A DNA stretch of 64,000 nucleotides from Anabas testudineus (taxonomy: Eukaryota > Chordata > Actinopteri > Anabantiformes > Anabantidae). Position numbers and translations under genes: made by a program. Each line of letters begins with the position of its first letter. Position 1 is the stretch's first letter. The stretch is taken from the NCBI RefSeq assembly GCF_900324465.2, contig NC_046611.1, positions 12,547,369-12,611,368 on the forward strand. The letters run 5' to 3'. Below, piece by piece: positions 36,541 to 50,000 of this stretch. A model generated the notes under the pieces. That model did no database searches, had not been told where the DNA came from, and saw only the letters and a list, made by a program, of their open reading frames with translations.

Positions 36541-37453
36541 TCTGTTTGGATTGTTCTGTCCTCGTCAAAATAAAATCCCCTCACACACAACACGAGCATT
36601 GTGAATGTGTGTGAGGGACAGATGTGTCACATCTACATTTCCACAGCCCCAACCTCTTATTTTATATTTGTCGCTGCATAATTGTTCTGCTTCTTGTATT
36701 TATATCACACATATCTGCTCTGATAGGCTTCACCACCAACACAGGACTTCACACTGCAATCTGCAATGAGTAAAGTGTTTTTTTCTAAAACTGTTTTGCA
36801 CTAATTATGCAGGCTATAACACCAAAGAAATTATCATTAAAGACACAAAAATACTAATTCCCCCAACCGGAATTTCCTCATAACACATAGCTGCACTGCT
36901 GTGTGAGTGCATCATACCTGTGTGGCATGATGCATGCTGAAAAAATGGAAAAGCCCCTTGATCACCTGTCTTTCAGTGTAATGTAATTATATGTAATGTA
37001 GTCATGAAACTATGCGGGAATGCAGCTGCTTTAAGGTAAGTTCCAGAAACAAATGGGGATTTCAATGAACAAGCAGACAAGTGGTGATGTGAAAGAGACC
37101 AGCCTTTATTGATTAGTATAATTAAAATTATTATATTTTTCTAATAATCTACACCTGATTATTTTATCTTTAATTGGACACAATAAAATCAACTAGGCTG
37201 TCCCTAAAGCAACTAACTCGAACAACTAGTTAAAAAAAAGAAGAAAAAAAAAGACTACAATCACGGAATAGCCCGAGGGTCAATTTTGTGTGCGGAAGTG
37301 CGCCTATGTAGGTGACAACAGTTCCTGATTCAACTCCACTTGACACGATGCAGAGGTGAACTCATGCAACTTATGGAGAAGTCTGTAAAAACACACGTCG
37401 TCACTTGTTGGTAAAGCATCCGAGTTTCAGTCGCGCACATTCCGCCATAAGAT

Positions 37454-37679
37454 ATGGATCAACCACAAAGTGAATCGGTGAGACCCAGTGAAGGAGTCCA
37501 GTTCGGGCAAGGGTCAGTTGGCGGTGTCGGACGGTCGTCTACGAACCGGAAAGGCCTTAAACCGTGGTCAGCCGTGGTGCTGTCAGTCCTGCTCTCCGCC
37601 GTGGCTGCGCTCGTCGTGGGTTGTTTCTGCGCGCTGACCTACCCGATCATCAGAGGTAAGAGTGCGCGCACACGTTCGT

Positions 37680-37719
<40 letters not shown>

Positions 37720-39012
37720 GAAACTAAACTGCTGCTTTCATGCATCATGATAGTTGAGTCCATACACGTCGGGCTGGGCGTGTTTTTAAATCATTACTGC
37801 AGAAAATAGACTCAGCCACTATTGTCCAGGTAGGTGTGGAGGAGGGGGAGCTCAAACCTCCCCCCTGTTCCCCATGTTTATTAAAGTGACTAAACATTTT
37901 TTTACCCCCAGAATTTTACCATTTTATAGCAAACCTGCACAAATATTTAATGTTTTTGCCTTTAGCTTTTGCCAATGTTTATGTGTACCCAACACATGTA
38001 ACACAAGCAAAACAATGAAAACATACTTCATTGAAACAACTCGTTCCTGCTGTCATCTTATGTTGTTACATATTTATTTTGATAACCATTGCACAATATG
38101 TGTACTAGAGATAAACTTATAACTTAACACATGAATGGGCCTTAAGTAAAGAATATTGTTTCAAACTAACCCTTTCATGCATGAATTATTAAAGGAATTG
38201 TAAAGATTGCTATTATTGATCGAAATTGTTTTGAAACTTGCATGCATTTCTTTTTTCCTCCAAATATTATGTTTAATTTGAAAGTTCTGTAACTGAAAAA
38301 AAAAACCATAGTAATACATTCAACAATCAACATGGGATAAATGTCATGCTGGCTGTGATCCACTGCTGTCAGAACACAGAGAGCAGCTTGTGCCAAAGAA
38401 GTAAAGCTGGCAGTTTTGTTGCAGAGCTGCGGTCACAGCGAGTGAGAGGAGAGAATGGGGCTGAAGAGAAGATGTTGAGTGAGTATCACAGTCTGTTCAT
38501 CTAACACTAGATTTATGGTTTGACCATAATATGAAGTTAGCATTTAGTAATCACTGCTTTATGACTTCTGATGGTGCTTGAAGCTTCTTCTGATATTGGG
38601 TAACCTTAAGATAATAACATTTCCTCTGAAGTCTGGGTCAAGTATGTAAAAAAAAAAAAAGGCAAATGTGTGTGTCTGTAGGTTTCTGGAGTATCACTGT
38701 GCTGTCAGTATTAGTAGGATGCATCTGCTCTATCTTCTCATGGACTCTCACCTACTTTGACTCGTACCAGCCCGGCATGGTGTTCCCAACACAACTGGTA
38801 ACTGCCCCCTTCAGGTAACAATATCAGGCTACACATTAACTGTTAAATAATAGTTACTGACTGTGCATCAGTGTGGTCCACTGGAAAGCATCTGAATGCA
38901 GCGTGTGTTTTCTTCTAGAGATGGATCTGGCAGTGGTTTTCACATGGGTTATGGCGTTGCTGTTCTTAATGGCATCATGGCCATGCTGACTGTCATCTGG
39001 AGCCTCAGCTGA
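37454..39012 (+). CDS. arl6ip6: ARL6-interacting protein 6
   Basis: Four exons (37454-37655, 38425-38478, 38682-38814, 38919-39012) give 160 residues. A polar N-terminus of about 40 residues is followed by three membrane segments: VVLSVLLSAVAALVVGCFC; FWSITVLSVLVGCICSIFSW; and VAVLNGIMAMLTVIW near the end. The conserved stretches TYFDSYQPGMVFP and SGFHMGYGVAVLNGI match vertebrate ARL6IP6. This small multi-pass ER or nuclear-envelope protein was found as an interactor of the GTPase ARL6; its exact role is not well settled. The N-terminus is shorter than in mammals. The start is the first ATG after a GC-rich upstream stretch. Confidence 0.93.
37679..37717. repeat. (GT)n microsatellite in arl6ip6 intron 1
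   Basis: Begins about 24 bp after the exon 1 donor. Confidence 0.95.
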
Positions 39013-39049
39013 CTCACTGACACACACATACTGTACTTGTGTTCATAGC

Positions 39050-39370
39050 TACCCTCCTAGCCATAATCAAGCCATCCATCCATCATGCTTTAAGGGTCGC
39101 GGTAGTCTATCGCAGCTGTCACTGAGCGGGTCGCAGGGTGCACCACGAACAGGTCTCCTGTCTATCACAGGGCTGATGTACAGAGACAGACACACATTCA
39201 TACCTATGGGAAATTTAGAGTTACCAATTAACACTAACATGCATGTCTATGGACAGTGGGGGACGTCAGAGTACCTGAGGAGAACCCACACAGACACAGG
39301 GAGAATATGGAAACTCCGAACCTGGGTCCTTCCTGCTGTGAGGCGATTGCTAAACTCTATACTACTGTGC
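39050..39370 (+). repeat. Teleost LINE-like interspersed repeat
   Basis: Has the run seen in many fish repeats: GGGTCGC..., GTCTATC(G)CAGCTGTC, AATTTAGAGTTACCAATTAA, AACCCACACAGACACAGGGA. I know this as the 3' part of a widespread non-LTR element, but I do not assign a family. It starts 40 bp after the arl6ip6 stop codon, so it probably lies in its 3' UTR. Confidence 0.6.
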
Positions 39371-39479
39371 TGCCCCCCTAGTCATAATCCTAACCTTAAA
39401 CTAGACCTAACCTTTAAAGATGTAAGTAATGTTTTACATTTGCTGTTTGTTCCCTAAATAAAGAATTTTTTTACCAAAA

Positions 39480-42400
39480 GTTAGAAACAAAGGTTGTGGC
39501 TGTGTGGTTGTAGTACGCGCTACATGTTTACACTGTAGGAGAAAGAACAAAGCTAGCTCATTATGTAGTGGAATTACATAATGCACACACAGACACACAC
39601 ACACACACTCACAGGATGTATTTTCTGTCAGTGTTTCCTTCTGTTTCAGTCAATTAATACTCAGTGTTCGTATGTTGAAGAATTCTATGGAGGACAACAA
39701 ATGACTAGTAGTCATTTGGTAGAAATTAATAAATAAAAAATGTAAAAATAAATATTTGAATATAAACAATTTGCCTCTGGGATAAATAAGGTGTTTTGAA
39801 TTTTGAATCTTGAAGTAAATAACTTCAAATAATAATCAACCACAAATAAATACATTTGCTAATAAAAGAATATTCTAAATAAATACAAATATAAAACAAA
39901 TAAATGTATGTTGAAATAATTGCACAACTTGTGATTTATGTACAGCATTTCTACACTGCAATACATCTACTTGCACATGTTTAAACAGAACCAGCTACTC
40001 AAATACTTAGCATACAGACAGAAAAACTAAAATATGTAAATGTTGAATGTATAAAAACAGTAGAAGCATATTATTTAAATGAGTTGTAAAACTTTATTAC
40101 TCAGATTTAATACTATTACACTTCTAAACATTTAACTTTACACAGTTTTTGTCCTATGAAGATGTCAGAACAGTATTCAAGAAATCAGTGATGCTTCTGT
40201 CATCGTTCTGGTGTTTTCACTGTACATCTGTAATATTAGTCCAATGATGTGCAACTATTAAGAGTTAACCTACATCTACAGTATTGTTTGCTTTACAAAA
40301 CAATTTAAAAAGTAAAGTACTTTACAAAAACATGGCGTCACTGGAGGTCTCCAAAAACAACTAATGTTTCAAATCCATTTACATTCTCATGCATAAACAG
40401 CCAACAGGAATAAATGTGAAACTGGTTTTATTTACGATCGCTGCCTTTTTAGTCTCTGTTCTTGTCAATTTGGTACTAAGTTCTTCTCAGTATATTATTT
40501 CTCTGACTTTCCTCGTCTACCAGCAGCTGTGTTTCTGTCAATGTCATTTAGATTCACATTTGTGTCAGCATTTAATGGCGATGCCAGTAGATGGCAGTGT
40601 TCTCTTGTGGTTAGCCTGTTATACCTGCAGCCAACTGAGTGAAGAGGTACACAGTGCTCTTAAGGTTGTAAAATATACCCAGATATGTAGATCCCAGTAG
40701 TGGTGCCTTCCCCATCACACCTTCCCAGCAACAGTTTGATAATTGGTTGCAATTATCTCAGCACCAGTGACTGCAGACTGCAGTCACTGGTGCAGACTGC
40801 AGTCACTGGTCGTGCGGAGAGGTTCTTTTCCATTGTAACCTTTGACCTAAGCAGCTCATACCGAAACTAACAACAACCCAATCACTGGGTTTGGCCTACA
40901 GGGCAGGAAACAAATAGGGAATTCAGGACAACATGCTGCATGCCAAACACGTCAGAATCCCTGACTTCATCCTTTATAAAAACAAAAATAAGATTAAAAT
41001 CAATACATCATGTTTGGACTCAAGTGCTTGTACATTTTTGTGACTCCTAGAGGTCTTAAGTGGGTCAATCTGTCAGGAGGATGTATTTGCAGTGTTAATG
41101 TTCTTAGGCTGTTGTCAGAGGCCAACCTGTTAGAGATACGGTTGGTGGTTTTACACGTTTCTTAACTACTTGTAAATTCCCAAATATTTCCCAGACAAAG
41201 AAAGCCCCACTAACTTGTCTGTCCAGTTGAGCTAGAATGAGGTGTAGAGGATGCACAATAAACCGTGTTGTACCGTAGTGCTTGGAGGCGCCTTTCATTC
41301 TATGATTGGCATCGGGCACAACAGATCCTAACCTGAACAAGTATCAAATCAATTAAGACAATTAGACCATTATCAAGTTAACAGACATGTCAAGCCTAGG
41401 GTGACTCAAGACAAGTCAGATAAAGGCCCACATCAAGTCTCAAGTCAGTGGAGACACATTCAAGTTCAGCCAACTGAGCAATTAAGAGATTTGAAGTTTT
41501 CATTCCTGACCCCAGTAAACCACCTTCTTGGAACAGGCCTTGGTTCAACCCTCAGTGACAGGAAAGATCAACCGGTCTGAACCTTGAACCAGTTGATCCG
41601 ATTGCTACAAAACAAAACACTGTGTTATGAATTCTAAACACATCACATTTCTGAATCATTGACTTTTAGATGTATTTGGATATTTAGTTTAATGTATTGT
41701 AATTTAATAATCCTCTGAGATAGTGTCCTTTATCTCTATCTTTGATACAACTGCAAAGAGCTGTTTGTGCTGTTGTACATTTTACATGTTTACCAACCCC
41801 CCTTCCCCCTTCACAGACTGAAATATCCCTGTGCAAGTAGTTTCCTCTACCATTGCACCACCAACTTGCACAAAAACTGGTTCATGCAGGACAGTTTTTG
41901 ACCTTCTTAGTAACCTATGCAGGTTTTTGGGTTAAAGTTACTACTGCCATTTCCTGTGCATACATTGCGTCATTGAGGACAGTATGGATCATATGAACCT
42001 TCTCTTGTGCAGAGGCCCTCTGAAATTTTGTGCTATAGGAAACTGACAGTTACACCTATGCAAGGGCCGACCCTGGGTTCAGGAACTCATGATTTCCAGA
42101 GAATGAATCGTGAACATTGAACTACATACACTGCTATGGTTTTGAACTTCTCCTGCTGAAAAGGCGATTCAGGCCATAAAAGTGCGATTGAATGGCTATA
42201 AAAGCTTTAGTTGCTAGAAAGCTCCCAAAGCAGTTAGAAAGGTGTTTCCTTCTTATTTTTAGTCTAGAGGCAAGATATTTGATGCTAAATAATTTATATA
42301 TATATTTGGTTTATAAAAATTGCTTGTACATAGAATTATACACACTACTTGCCTCATCGTGAAAAACCTTTTCATGATGTTGACAGTTTTGCTTTATTAT

Positions 42401-42490
42401 GTAAAATATCTCAGTAACTACTGGATGGATTCACAAGGAATTAGTTTCAAGTTTTTATTGGTTATTGGACTTAATTGTAACAGTATTGAT
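39480..42490. other. Intergenic, no gene seen
   Basis: AT-rich; contains a tandem duplication of about 21 bp (GTGCAGACTGCAGTCACTG) at 40767-40810. No supported exons. Confidence 0.5.
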
Positions 42491-42499
42491 GATCCTGTT

Positions 42500-43227
42500 A
42501 TTATTCAGTGCCACCATGCAGTCCAGTCCTTTTTGTCTTTAGCCCAGGCAAGATGCTTCTGACGCTGTCTGTTGTTCAAGAATGGCTTGACACAAGGAAT
42601 GCGACAGCTGTAACCCATGTCTTGCGTACATCTGTGCGTAGTGGTTCTTGAAGCACTGACTCCAACTGCGGTCCACTCTTTGTGAATCTCCCCCACATTT
42701 ATGAATGGGTTTTGTTTTTACAATTCTCTCCAGGGTGCGGTTATCCCCATTGCTTGTACACTTTTTTCTACCACATCTTCTCCTTCCCTTCGCCTTTCCA
42801 TTAATGTGCTTCGACACAGAGTTCTGTGAACAGCCAGCCTCTTTTGCAATGACCTTTTGTGTCTTGCCCTCCTTGTGCAAGGTGTCAATGGTCGTCTTTT
42901 GGACAACTGTCAAATTAGCAGTCTTCCCCATGATTGTGTAGCCTACAGAACTAGACTGAGAGACCATTTAAAGACCTTTGCAGGTGTTTTGAGTTAATTA
43001 GCTGATTAAAGTGTGGAAAAATCCTTTCTTTGTATTGGTCTTAAGTAATATTCTAATTTTCTGAGATACTGAATTTTGGGTTTTCATTAGTTGTCAGTTA
43101 TAATCATCAAAATGGAAAGAAATAAACACTTCACATATATCAGTCTGTCACATTATACAAGTTTCACCTCATAAATAGAATTAGTTAACTACATCAACAT
43201 ATTCTAGTTATATGACCAGCACCTGTA
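42500..43227 (-). mobile_element. Tc1/mariner-family transposon, truncated
   Basis: Minus strand from MGKTANLTVVQKTTIDTLHK (about 42930) through the paired-type helix-turn-helix and the GRKKCTSNGDNRTLERIVK linker typical of a fish Tc1 group. One frame change near 42700 moves the rest (SASRTTTHRCTQDMGYSCR, then NNRQRQKHLAWAKDKKDW) into another frame. Homology stops near 42510, before the catalytic DDE domain. The 5' non-coding part extends toward GACCAGCACCTGTA near 43227. Dead copy. Confidence 0.85.
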
Positions 43228-43299
43228 CTGCTTTATTTAAACACTGTATGAGAATACACACTTCTGTTTCACACAAAAAAATCATCATTTGCTGGTTAT

Positions 43300-46006
43300 A
43301 AAACTTTATTGATAATAGTTATTGCATAGAGACAGCAGCTTTTTCAAGTATCACACAAGTTTAACACAAACATTTATTCAGTCAGTCTTCACACCTTTAC
43401 AGTTTTGGCAGATAAGCTATGTGCAGAGGACTTAATATATGATGTCTAAAAATAGTGCAAAGATAACTGTAATTTTGAAGTAACATCTTATGTTTATGGT
43501 ATGGTTAACAAGTGAAACATTCAAACCCCAAATGTTTAAAATGCATGGCAACTTTATAAAGAGTAACACATTTTCAATTCAGGATTTTACATATAGTTTT
43601 CCAGCTTTCTGAAGATATTTGACATTGGTGGGTCGCCTGACTAAATTAGGTAAGTATTTAGTAAATGTAATGTTGGATAATAAACAATGGGATTGTCCAG
43701 GAAAAGGTTCTACTGCTAGAAAAGTAACTGTTATCAGTGTCATCACTGTTAAGTGAGACATCACCTTTTTTATGACACAAAAAAAAAAAAACTAGAGGCT
43801 GCCACAGAGTCCAGCTGCCTACACCAGCATGTCTATAGATTGATTGCTCCAAGTAGCCATGTTTTAGTGTAAAATTGATGTCTAATATTTGTTCAGTAGA
43901 AAAGAAAAGTCATTATTTAAATGTTTTCAAATGCAGATACATGTATTTTACATTTGGCCACATTCTTTTATTTCTTCAAAATATATTTTGTTTTGTATAA
44001 GACAATAATTTGGTCAATACAAATCAATATCTGCCAGCAATTGTGGAGTACTGTGTGTGTATTCAAAGCCTTATATTCTGCCACAAAGCTACACAGGTGT
44101 CCAGCAACTATAAAAAACACATCAGGGAAATACACTTACCCTAACTTTTAACACAAACACACACTGCAGTTTCTCTTGACCCAACACTGCACACAGTACG
44201 GCTGCTGTAAATACTGATTACACCAAAAACGCCACTGAAAATAGTTCTTGCACCATTTCCTTCTTTTAGAATAATGGTTGTTAAAAAATGACCAGCTATT
44301 ACAAGAAATTATTCAGCCTTTTAAAAACCAACGATGTCTTCGCTAGAAACCAATGGGCTGGGACCCATAGACTAAATAAAGAAGTCATATAGTGCTGGAG
44401 GACTGGGAATCTTCAACGACATAGTGCTGAGAGACTGTTGAATTATTTTCTTGACATTTGTTAACTTTTCCTTGGGAAGTTTCTTAGAAAAAAACAAAGC
44501 AGCTTTTTAGGCACTTAAACACACAAACAATGGATTCTTCATCAGTAATGAATATCTTACACAGATACAAACTAACATGAACAGTGTTCATTAAAAGACA
44601 CAGTAGATACAGATAAGCCAACTACTGATACATTAGTACCAATTCATATAACAACCAATGCAATTACAGTAGGAAATAGCAGCAGCAGTGGTAAGGTGCC
44701 ATTCTCAATGTTTCATTCACGGAAAGTCTAAGGCATCAACTTCAGTAAGCCGGTAAGTAAAATAGATTCTTGTACATTTGTAACATTGTGCAGCCCAAGT
44801 ATAAGATTGAGCTGATTATCACACTAAATCAAGTGATTATTTCATGTCAAGAGTCTTTATAACCTACCATTTAAAGGTTTGGGCTCACTTAGAAATGTCC
44901 ATGATGTGGACATTATTCATATTATGGCTATTAAAGCTGCATAAGTGTACAGAGGACCATCATCAGTAAGATGTATGTTTGGTAGTGGTCGAACATTATG
45001 GGTTTTTCAATGACAAATGACGATCTTTAGAGCGCAGAGAAGGCGATAGCCAATATGTTGTATTTTTTTCTCTTTTTGCATCAGATACAATACAATTCAT
45101 GAATTACATATGAGACACACATATGCTGATCTTAAATGAGCATTTAGTGATTTTTTAAATTTCAAAATAAAAAAAAGTATGGTAAACATGGCTGACCTAC
45201 ACTCCGTACAGTCCTTGAACGCCCCACTAGCACTGCTGCAGCTCATAATGATAATGATGCTGCTCTACTGCTCTACCAACTGAGCTACCTGCTGCCCCAA
45301 TACTACATGGTTTAAAACTTATAAGAAGACAAAGGTAAATATCTGATATATTTGTGTGTGTCAGGGAGCTGCCATTAAAATGTGAGTCTTCTTGATTTTC
45401 TCAGAGATGCAGGAGGTTTCTTATTCTGAGAATTTCTGCTTGTTCAACAGATGTTTTGAAACTATTTTACTTTCTAAGTGACCCAAAACATTTGAACGGT
45501 AGTTTGTGTGTGACTTAACAAAGCACCATGATCCAACATGGCAGCTATAAAGAGCCTTTCGGCATCTTTTCAGTCGTTGTTCCTAACAGAGTGAGTATCG
45601 TCTGGTCATGATGTTCAGTCTCTGCTCTTCTCACATCATTTCTGTTGTAAAAAAACTATTATGCCCAGTGTGTAAAGAGCTTTTGCCGTCTGCTACACGT
45701 CTGTACCGCTGGTGCTGGAGTTGCAGGTCTAACACACTCATAACACATTAGATATAACAAGGATATAATGAGAACATGACTGTTTCGGTCAGCTTGTTCT
45801 GCAACCTTTCTGCCGCCTCGTGGCCAAGCTTTTTAAAGAGTGTTTTAAGCAATGTAGGCAAAGACACAGCAACTAGCGCGCAGTAATACTGCCTGTAGCC
45901 TTCGCGTCCAACTTCTACTCTACACAATAAAGTAACTGTGTGAAGCTCATCATGTGGCGTCATTGTGCTCACTGACTTTTAGTGTGTGCGGAGCTAATAA
46001 ATATTA
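43300..46006 (-). other. Probable slc19a2-like 3' UTR and flank
   Basis: No coding signal. A minus-strand AATAAA near 43308 could end a 2.7-kb 3' UTR. A SINE-like head fragment is at 45240-45300. Confidence 0.4.
45240..45300 (-). repeat. tRNA-derived SINE head fragment
   Basis: The minus strand reads GCAGGTAGCTCAGTTGGTAG, a tRNA A-box region, without a matching B box. Confidence 0.45.
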
Positions 46007-47012
46007 CTATGTGCTATCACTGATTGGAGGAGAGTCTGATGAGCCTGCTTGGTTGCTGGCCAGGTCGTCCTGATTAGAGCGCCTCCCAGAGGCCAGTTTC
46101 CAAAGCCCAGCAAGTAGGAAGACAACAGAAATTAATGAAAAGTAACCGCCATAGATGAGGAACTGTGGGGAGAAAACAAGATAAAATCAGTAACTTGTGC
46201 ACTTTGTGATTAACACAGGTAAAAAGAAAAAACATATTTTGATTTAGCTGATTAGAAATACAGTGTAGATGTTGTAAATGGCTGTTTTCTTTGATGGAAT
46301 ACCTACATAGTTGTACAGAAGACCATCATCAGCAAACACGATAATGTATGTTTAGTTACAACTATAGCTGGAGGGTACTTCACTGACCTGAGTGAAGACA
46401 TCAAGACCCAGGCCTGCTGAGTCCACCACCACCACAGTGAGCAGAGTCCACAGCAGTAGAGCCACAAAAGTGTTGACTCCAAACACCAAAGCGTACCGCT
46501 GCATGTTGAGATTGGCTGCAATCTGATATCTGATGAGTCAGAGGGCAGAGCATAGGGAACATGTTGAGGACAGTTTAGAAATACTTGAGTGTAGTGGTTA
46601 AGAAAGATGAGATACACACACAGCCAACCACCTCAACTAGGGGCAATAAACAGAGAGACAACACGAGAACCCCTCGTGATCCTGCTATTGTTTGAGCGGA
46701 GTTTATTTTTGCTGGAGTGGTGATTCAGCTCTGTGTTCCCACGCTTCAGAGCGGAACGTATTCAAAACTCGTGCTTCTTATTTTGCATCTCACATTTCAA
46801 AGGTTTGGTTTATTGCAGCCCCAAGGTGTTTACACATTATGGTCAGTGGTTGCTGCAATCTCCACTGCAGTTACACAAGTTTCCCTTTTCTGTCTTTCAA
46901 ATTTCTCCTTGTCTACAAAACTGAAAAACTATTTTCATAAAACAAATGATTTGCATATACAACTAATTTAAAACATTTTTCAGAGTCTCTGTTATTTAAA
47001 AAAAATAAAACA

Positions 47013-47055
<43 letters not shown>

Positions 47056-50000
47056 ACTTTTTTGATCCCCTTGGGGAAATTGTGTTTGGACAGCTGCCAA
47101 ATAGTACATGTTGGCGCTATTATGGGGTTTCGGTGTCTTGTCCTTTGACTCCTCAGCAAGTAGGCAGGAGGAACCAGGAATCAAACCACTCACCCTGGGG
47201 TTCGTAGACAACTGCTCTACTGCCTGAGCTACTGCCGCCCCAAAAACTTTCTGTCAGAAGTTGGATTCGAACCCACACCTCCAGGGGAGACTGCGACCTG
47301 AACACAGTGCCTTAGACCGCTCAGCCATCCTGACTGATTTACACTACTGTGCAACATCTACTGAAACAGAAAGCTAAATGTCTTCATACTTACGTGGCCA
47401 CAGTGATGAGCAGCATGTAGGTGGTTCTGAAGAGGATGTACGAGCTGTAACATAGCCAGATGTCCCTCAGTATGTCCATGACAAATACACACACAGCCAT
47501 AAGCAGAGAGAGGACACAGAGGACCAGCTCCCCCCACACAGTCCAGCGCACAGGCAGGTAGCCCACCAGCAGAGCTGCCAGAGCCCCTGTGAACCAGCAG
47601 AGCAGCTGTCAGAAATACTGTTCATTCATACAAACCTTAAGATACATCAGTATAGAAGACCTGCTGGCTGGTATGGAGCACATTTTACCATCAAAAAACT
47701 AAACCCAAAACATACAAATCTGATCGAGTCTCACCCAGCAATGTGGAAAGTGTCTCTACGTAACCGTTGTAGATTTCATAGTCCTGGGAAGGACGAACTT
47801 TCTCCCATAGAGCCTGAGCGTAGTTGATAATCTGGAAGTAGCCACAGGTGGCCAGAGCCCACCACAGCGACCAGGCCAGCAGGGGGCGACATCTGTAGCA
47901 CTGCTTGAAGTCATCAAACAGTATCCGCAACACCTCCGCAAGACCACCGCTGCCACTTTCTGTCTCAGGCGACCTGGATGTCTGTATGTAAGATACAGCC
48001 ATGTGACTCAGTGTGTTTCTTCATGTAAATAAAGTGATTCAAACATTAACAGAACATATCAAATTCCATATGAACACAGCAGCTTGTCACTCACTGTAGA
48101 AATATCGTGGCTGTTCAGAGGAAGTTTGCTCTGTGGATCATCGGCTTTCTCCATGAGAGAGGTGCTGCTATTGCGCCTCTCCTCCACTGCTCCTTGACGT
48201 CTGTGGAAGAACAAGCTCCTCTTGGGCATGGGTAGAAACCATGGAGCGACAAAGGCCACGGCGGCCGAGGCCAGAGTGATGATAACGAGGTAGAGCAGCT
48301 GAACTTTGGCTACGGAGAGCAGCAGCTGACCGGTCAGAGATCCAGCAGCCGATCCAAAAAGAGTGATGCTGCGGCAGTAACCCGTCACTCTCTGGTAGTG
48401 TGCTGGATCCACCACACTGTAGATGTAGGAGTAGTAGGCAACCTCAGAGGCTGTGGCCAGCCCAAAGAAAAACTCCAGAAGCTGCATGGCCAGCATTCCC
48501 TTTGCCTTCAGCAACATTATGTAGGTAACTACCAAGCTAGTGGCCTGCAGAACCAACACAGGCTTATAACAGAGGTAGTCAGTGGCCAGGAAGATGGGGA
48601 ACAGCAACGCCAGATAGGAGTATGTCCATACTGGATAGATTTCATTGACAACCTGCAGATAACAGAGAAAGACTTAGAGATTTACAGTTCACTTCGATAG
48701 TTTGATATTAGCACAGCACTTTGTGTAACAAACCTCTACACTTCAGTTTTTGTTTTGCATTCATGTTTTTATGGTTGAGGGCTTTCGAAACACGTGATCT
48801 ACAATGTGCCTAAAAAATTCACAACATGGACGACTGGATATTCTGCACCTGTTGTAACAGCTTTGACTTACAAGGAGATCTTGTTGAGATAGTCTAAAAC
48901 CTGTTTTTGACCCAGCTTTTCCAAGACTTTAGATGCCGAACAGATGATGGATAAAAGGCAGACTCCAGTTAGTGTGATCTAGCATCTCCCTTTGAAAGAT
49001 TTTCCTAGACCTTAACCTTGTGGAGGTAATTAATTCAGGATTAACCAGAAATTCCACAGGATCTAACCCTTTTTTCAAGAGAGATTAGTCTGTATTAAAT
49101 CTGGACTGATCTACACAAAATAGGACAGAGACATTTAAACACATCCTGTCCTTTTATTATGAGCAAGCAATCCTAAAGCAAGCTCATCTGTGATTTTGAA
49201 GGTGTCACTGCTGGAATAGTAATATAAAATGTGGATTTGGGACTTGTTCAACTAAAAATTGGATTTGAGTTCCCACATTGTATTAAGCGTATTAATGAGC
49301 CTCTGCACCACCAACTGCATGTAAACCATTGAGCTTCCATTTCATTTTCAAGTGAATAATGTGCATCAGCAGATACCAGGTACAGTATAATGGATAAGTA
49401 ATCGTGTTTTAGGTGTTAGAGTTGTTCAGCTAGAAACATAGATATACAGGGGATAGAGGGAAGGGGTATACCATTGATATACAGTTATACATTCACTAGA
49501 GTAGAACCACAAGAAGCTGAAAGTCAGTGAAATCCTTTAAGACAGAGCTTCGAGGGAACAAATCTTTGGCAACAACATCCTACTTCCGTGATGGACGGAA
49601 AACTGTGACAACTGCCAAAACGTGGGCAAAACTTTGGCAAAAACATCCCAACTTTCTGGACGGATGTGTAACTATAACAACTACCAAAACTTTGGCAAAA
49701 CTGGCAAAACTTAGCAAAAACATCCAACAACATTTTGGTATCCATATGAGAACTGCTATGTCATTTTGACTTGATGTCACCAGCCATTCATTTCTAACTC
49801 CCATAAAGGGACTTTCACAAACACTGAGATCCTCCAGAACAGAGTTCACATTAATTCAAGGAAGATGAAACTACAGAACTTAAACAGACTCCAACACACT
49901 CCTGATGTGCAAGTTGTGCTCCAATGTGCAACTTTTGGGAATCAAGCTGAAGGTTTTAATCAGCTGCTGATCAGCTTATAATTCACGCTCAGGATCAGTT

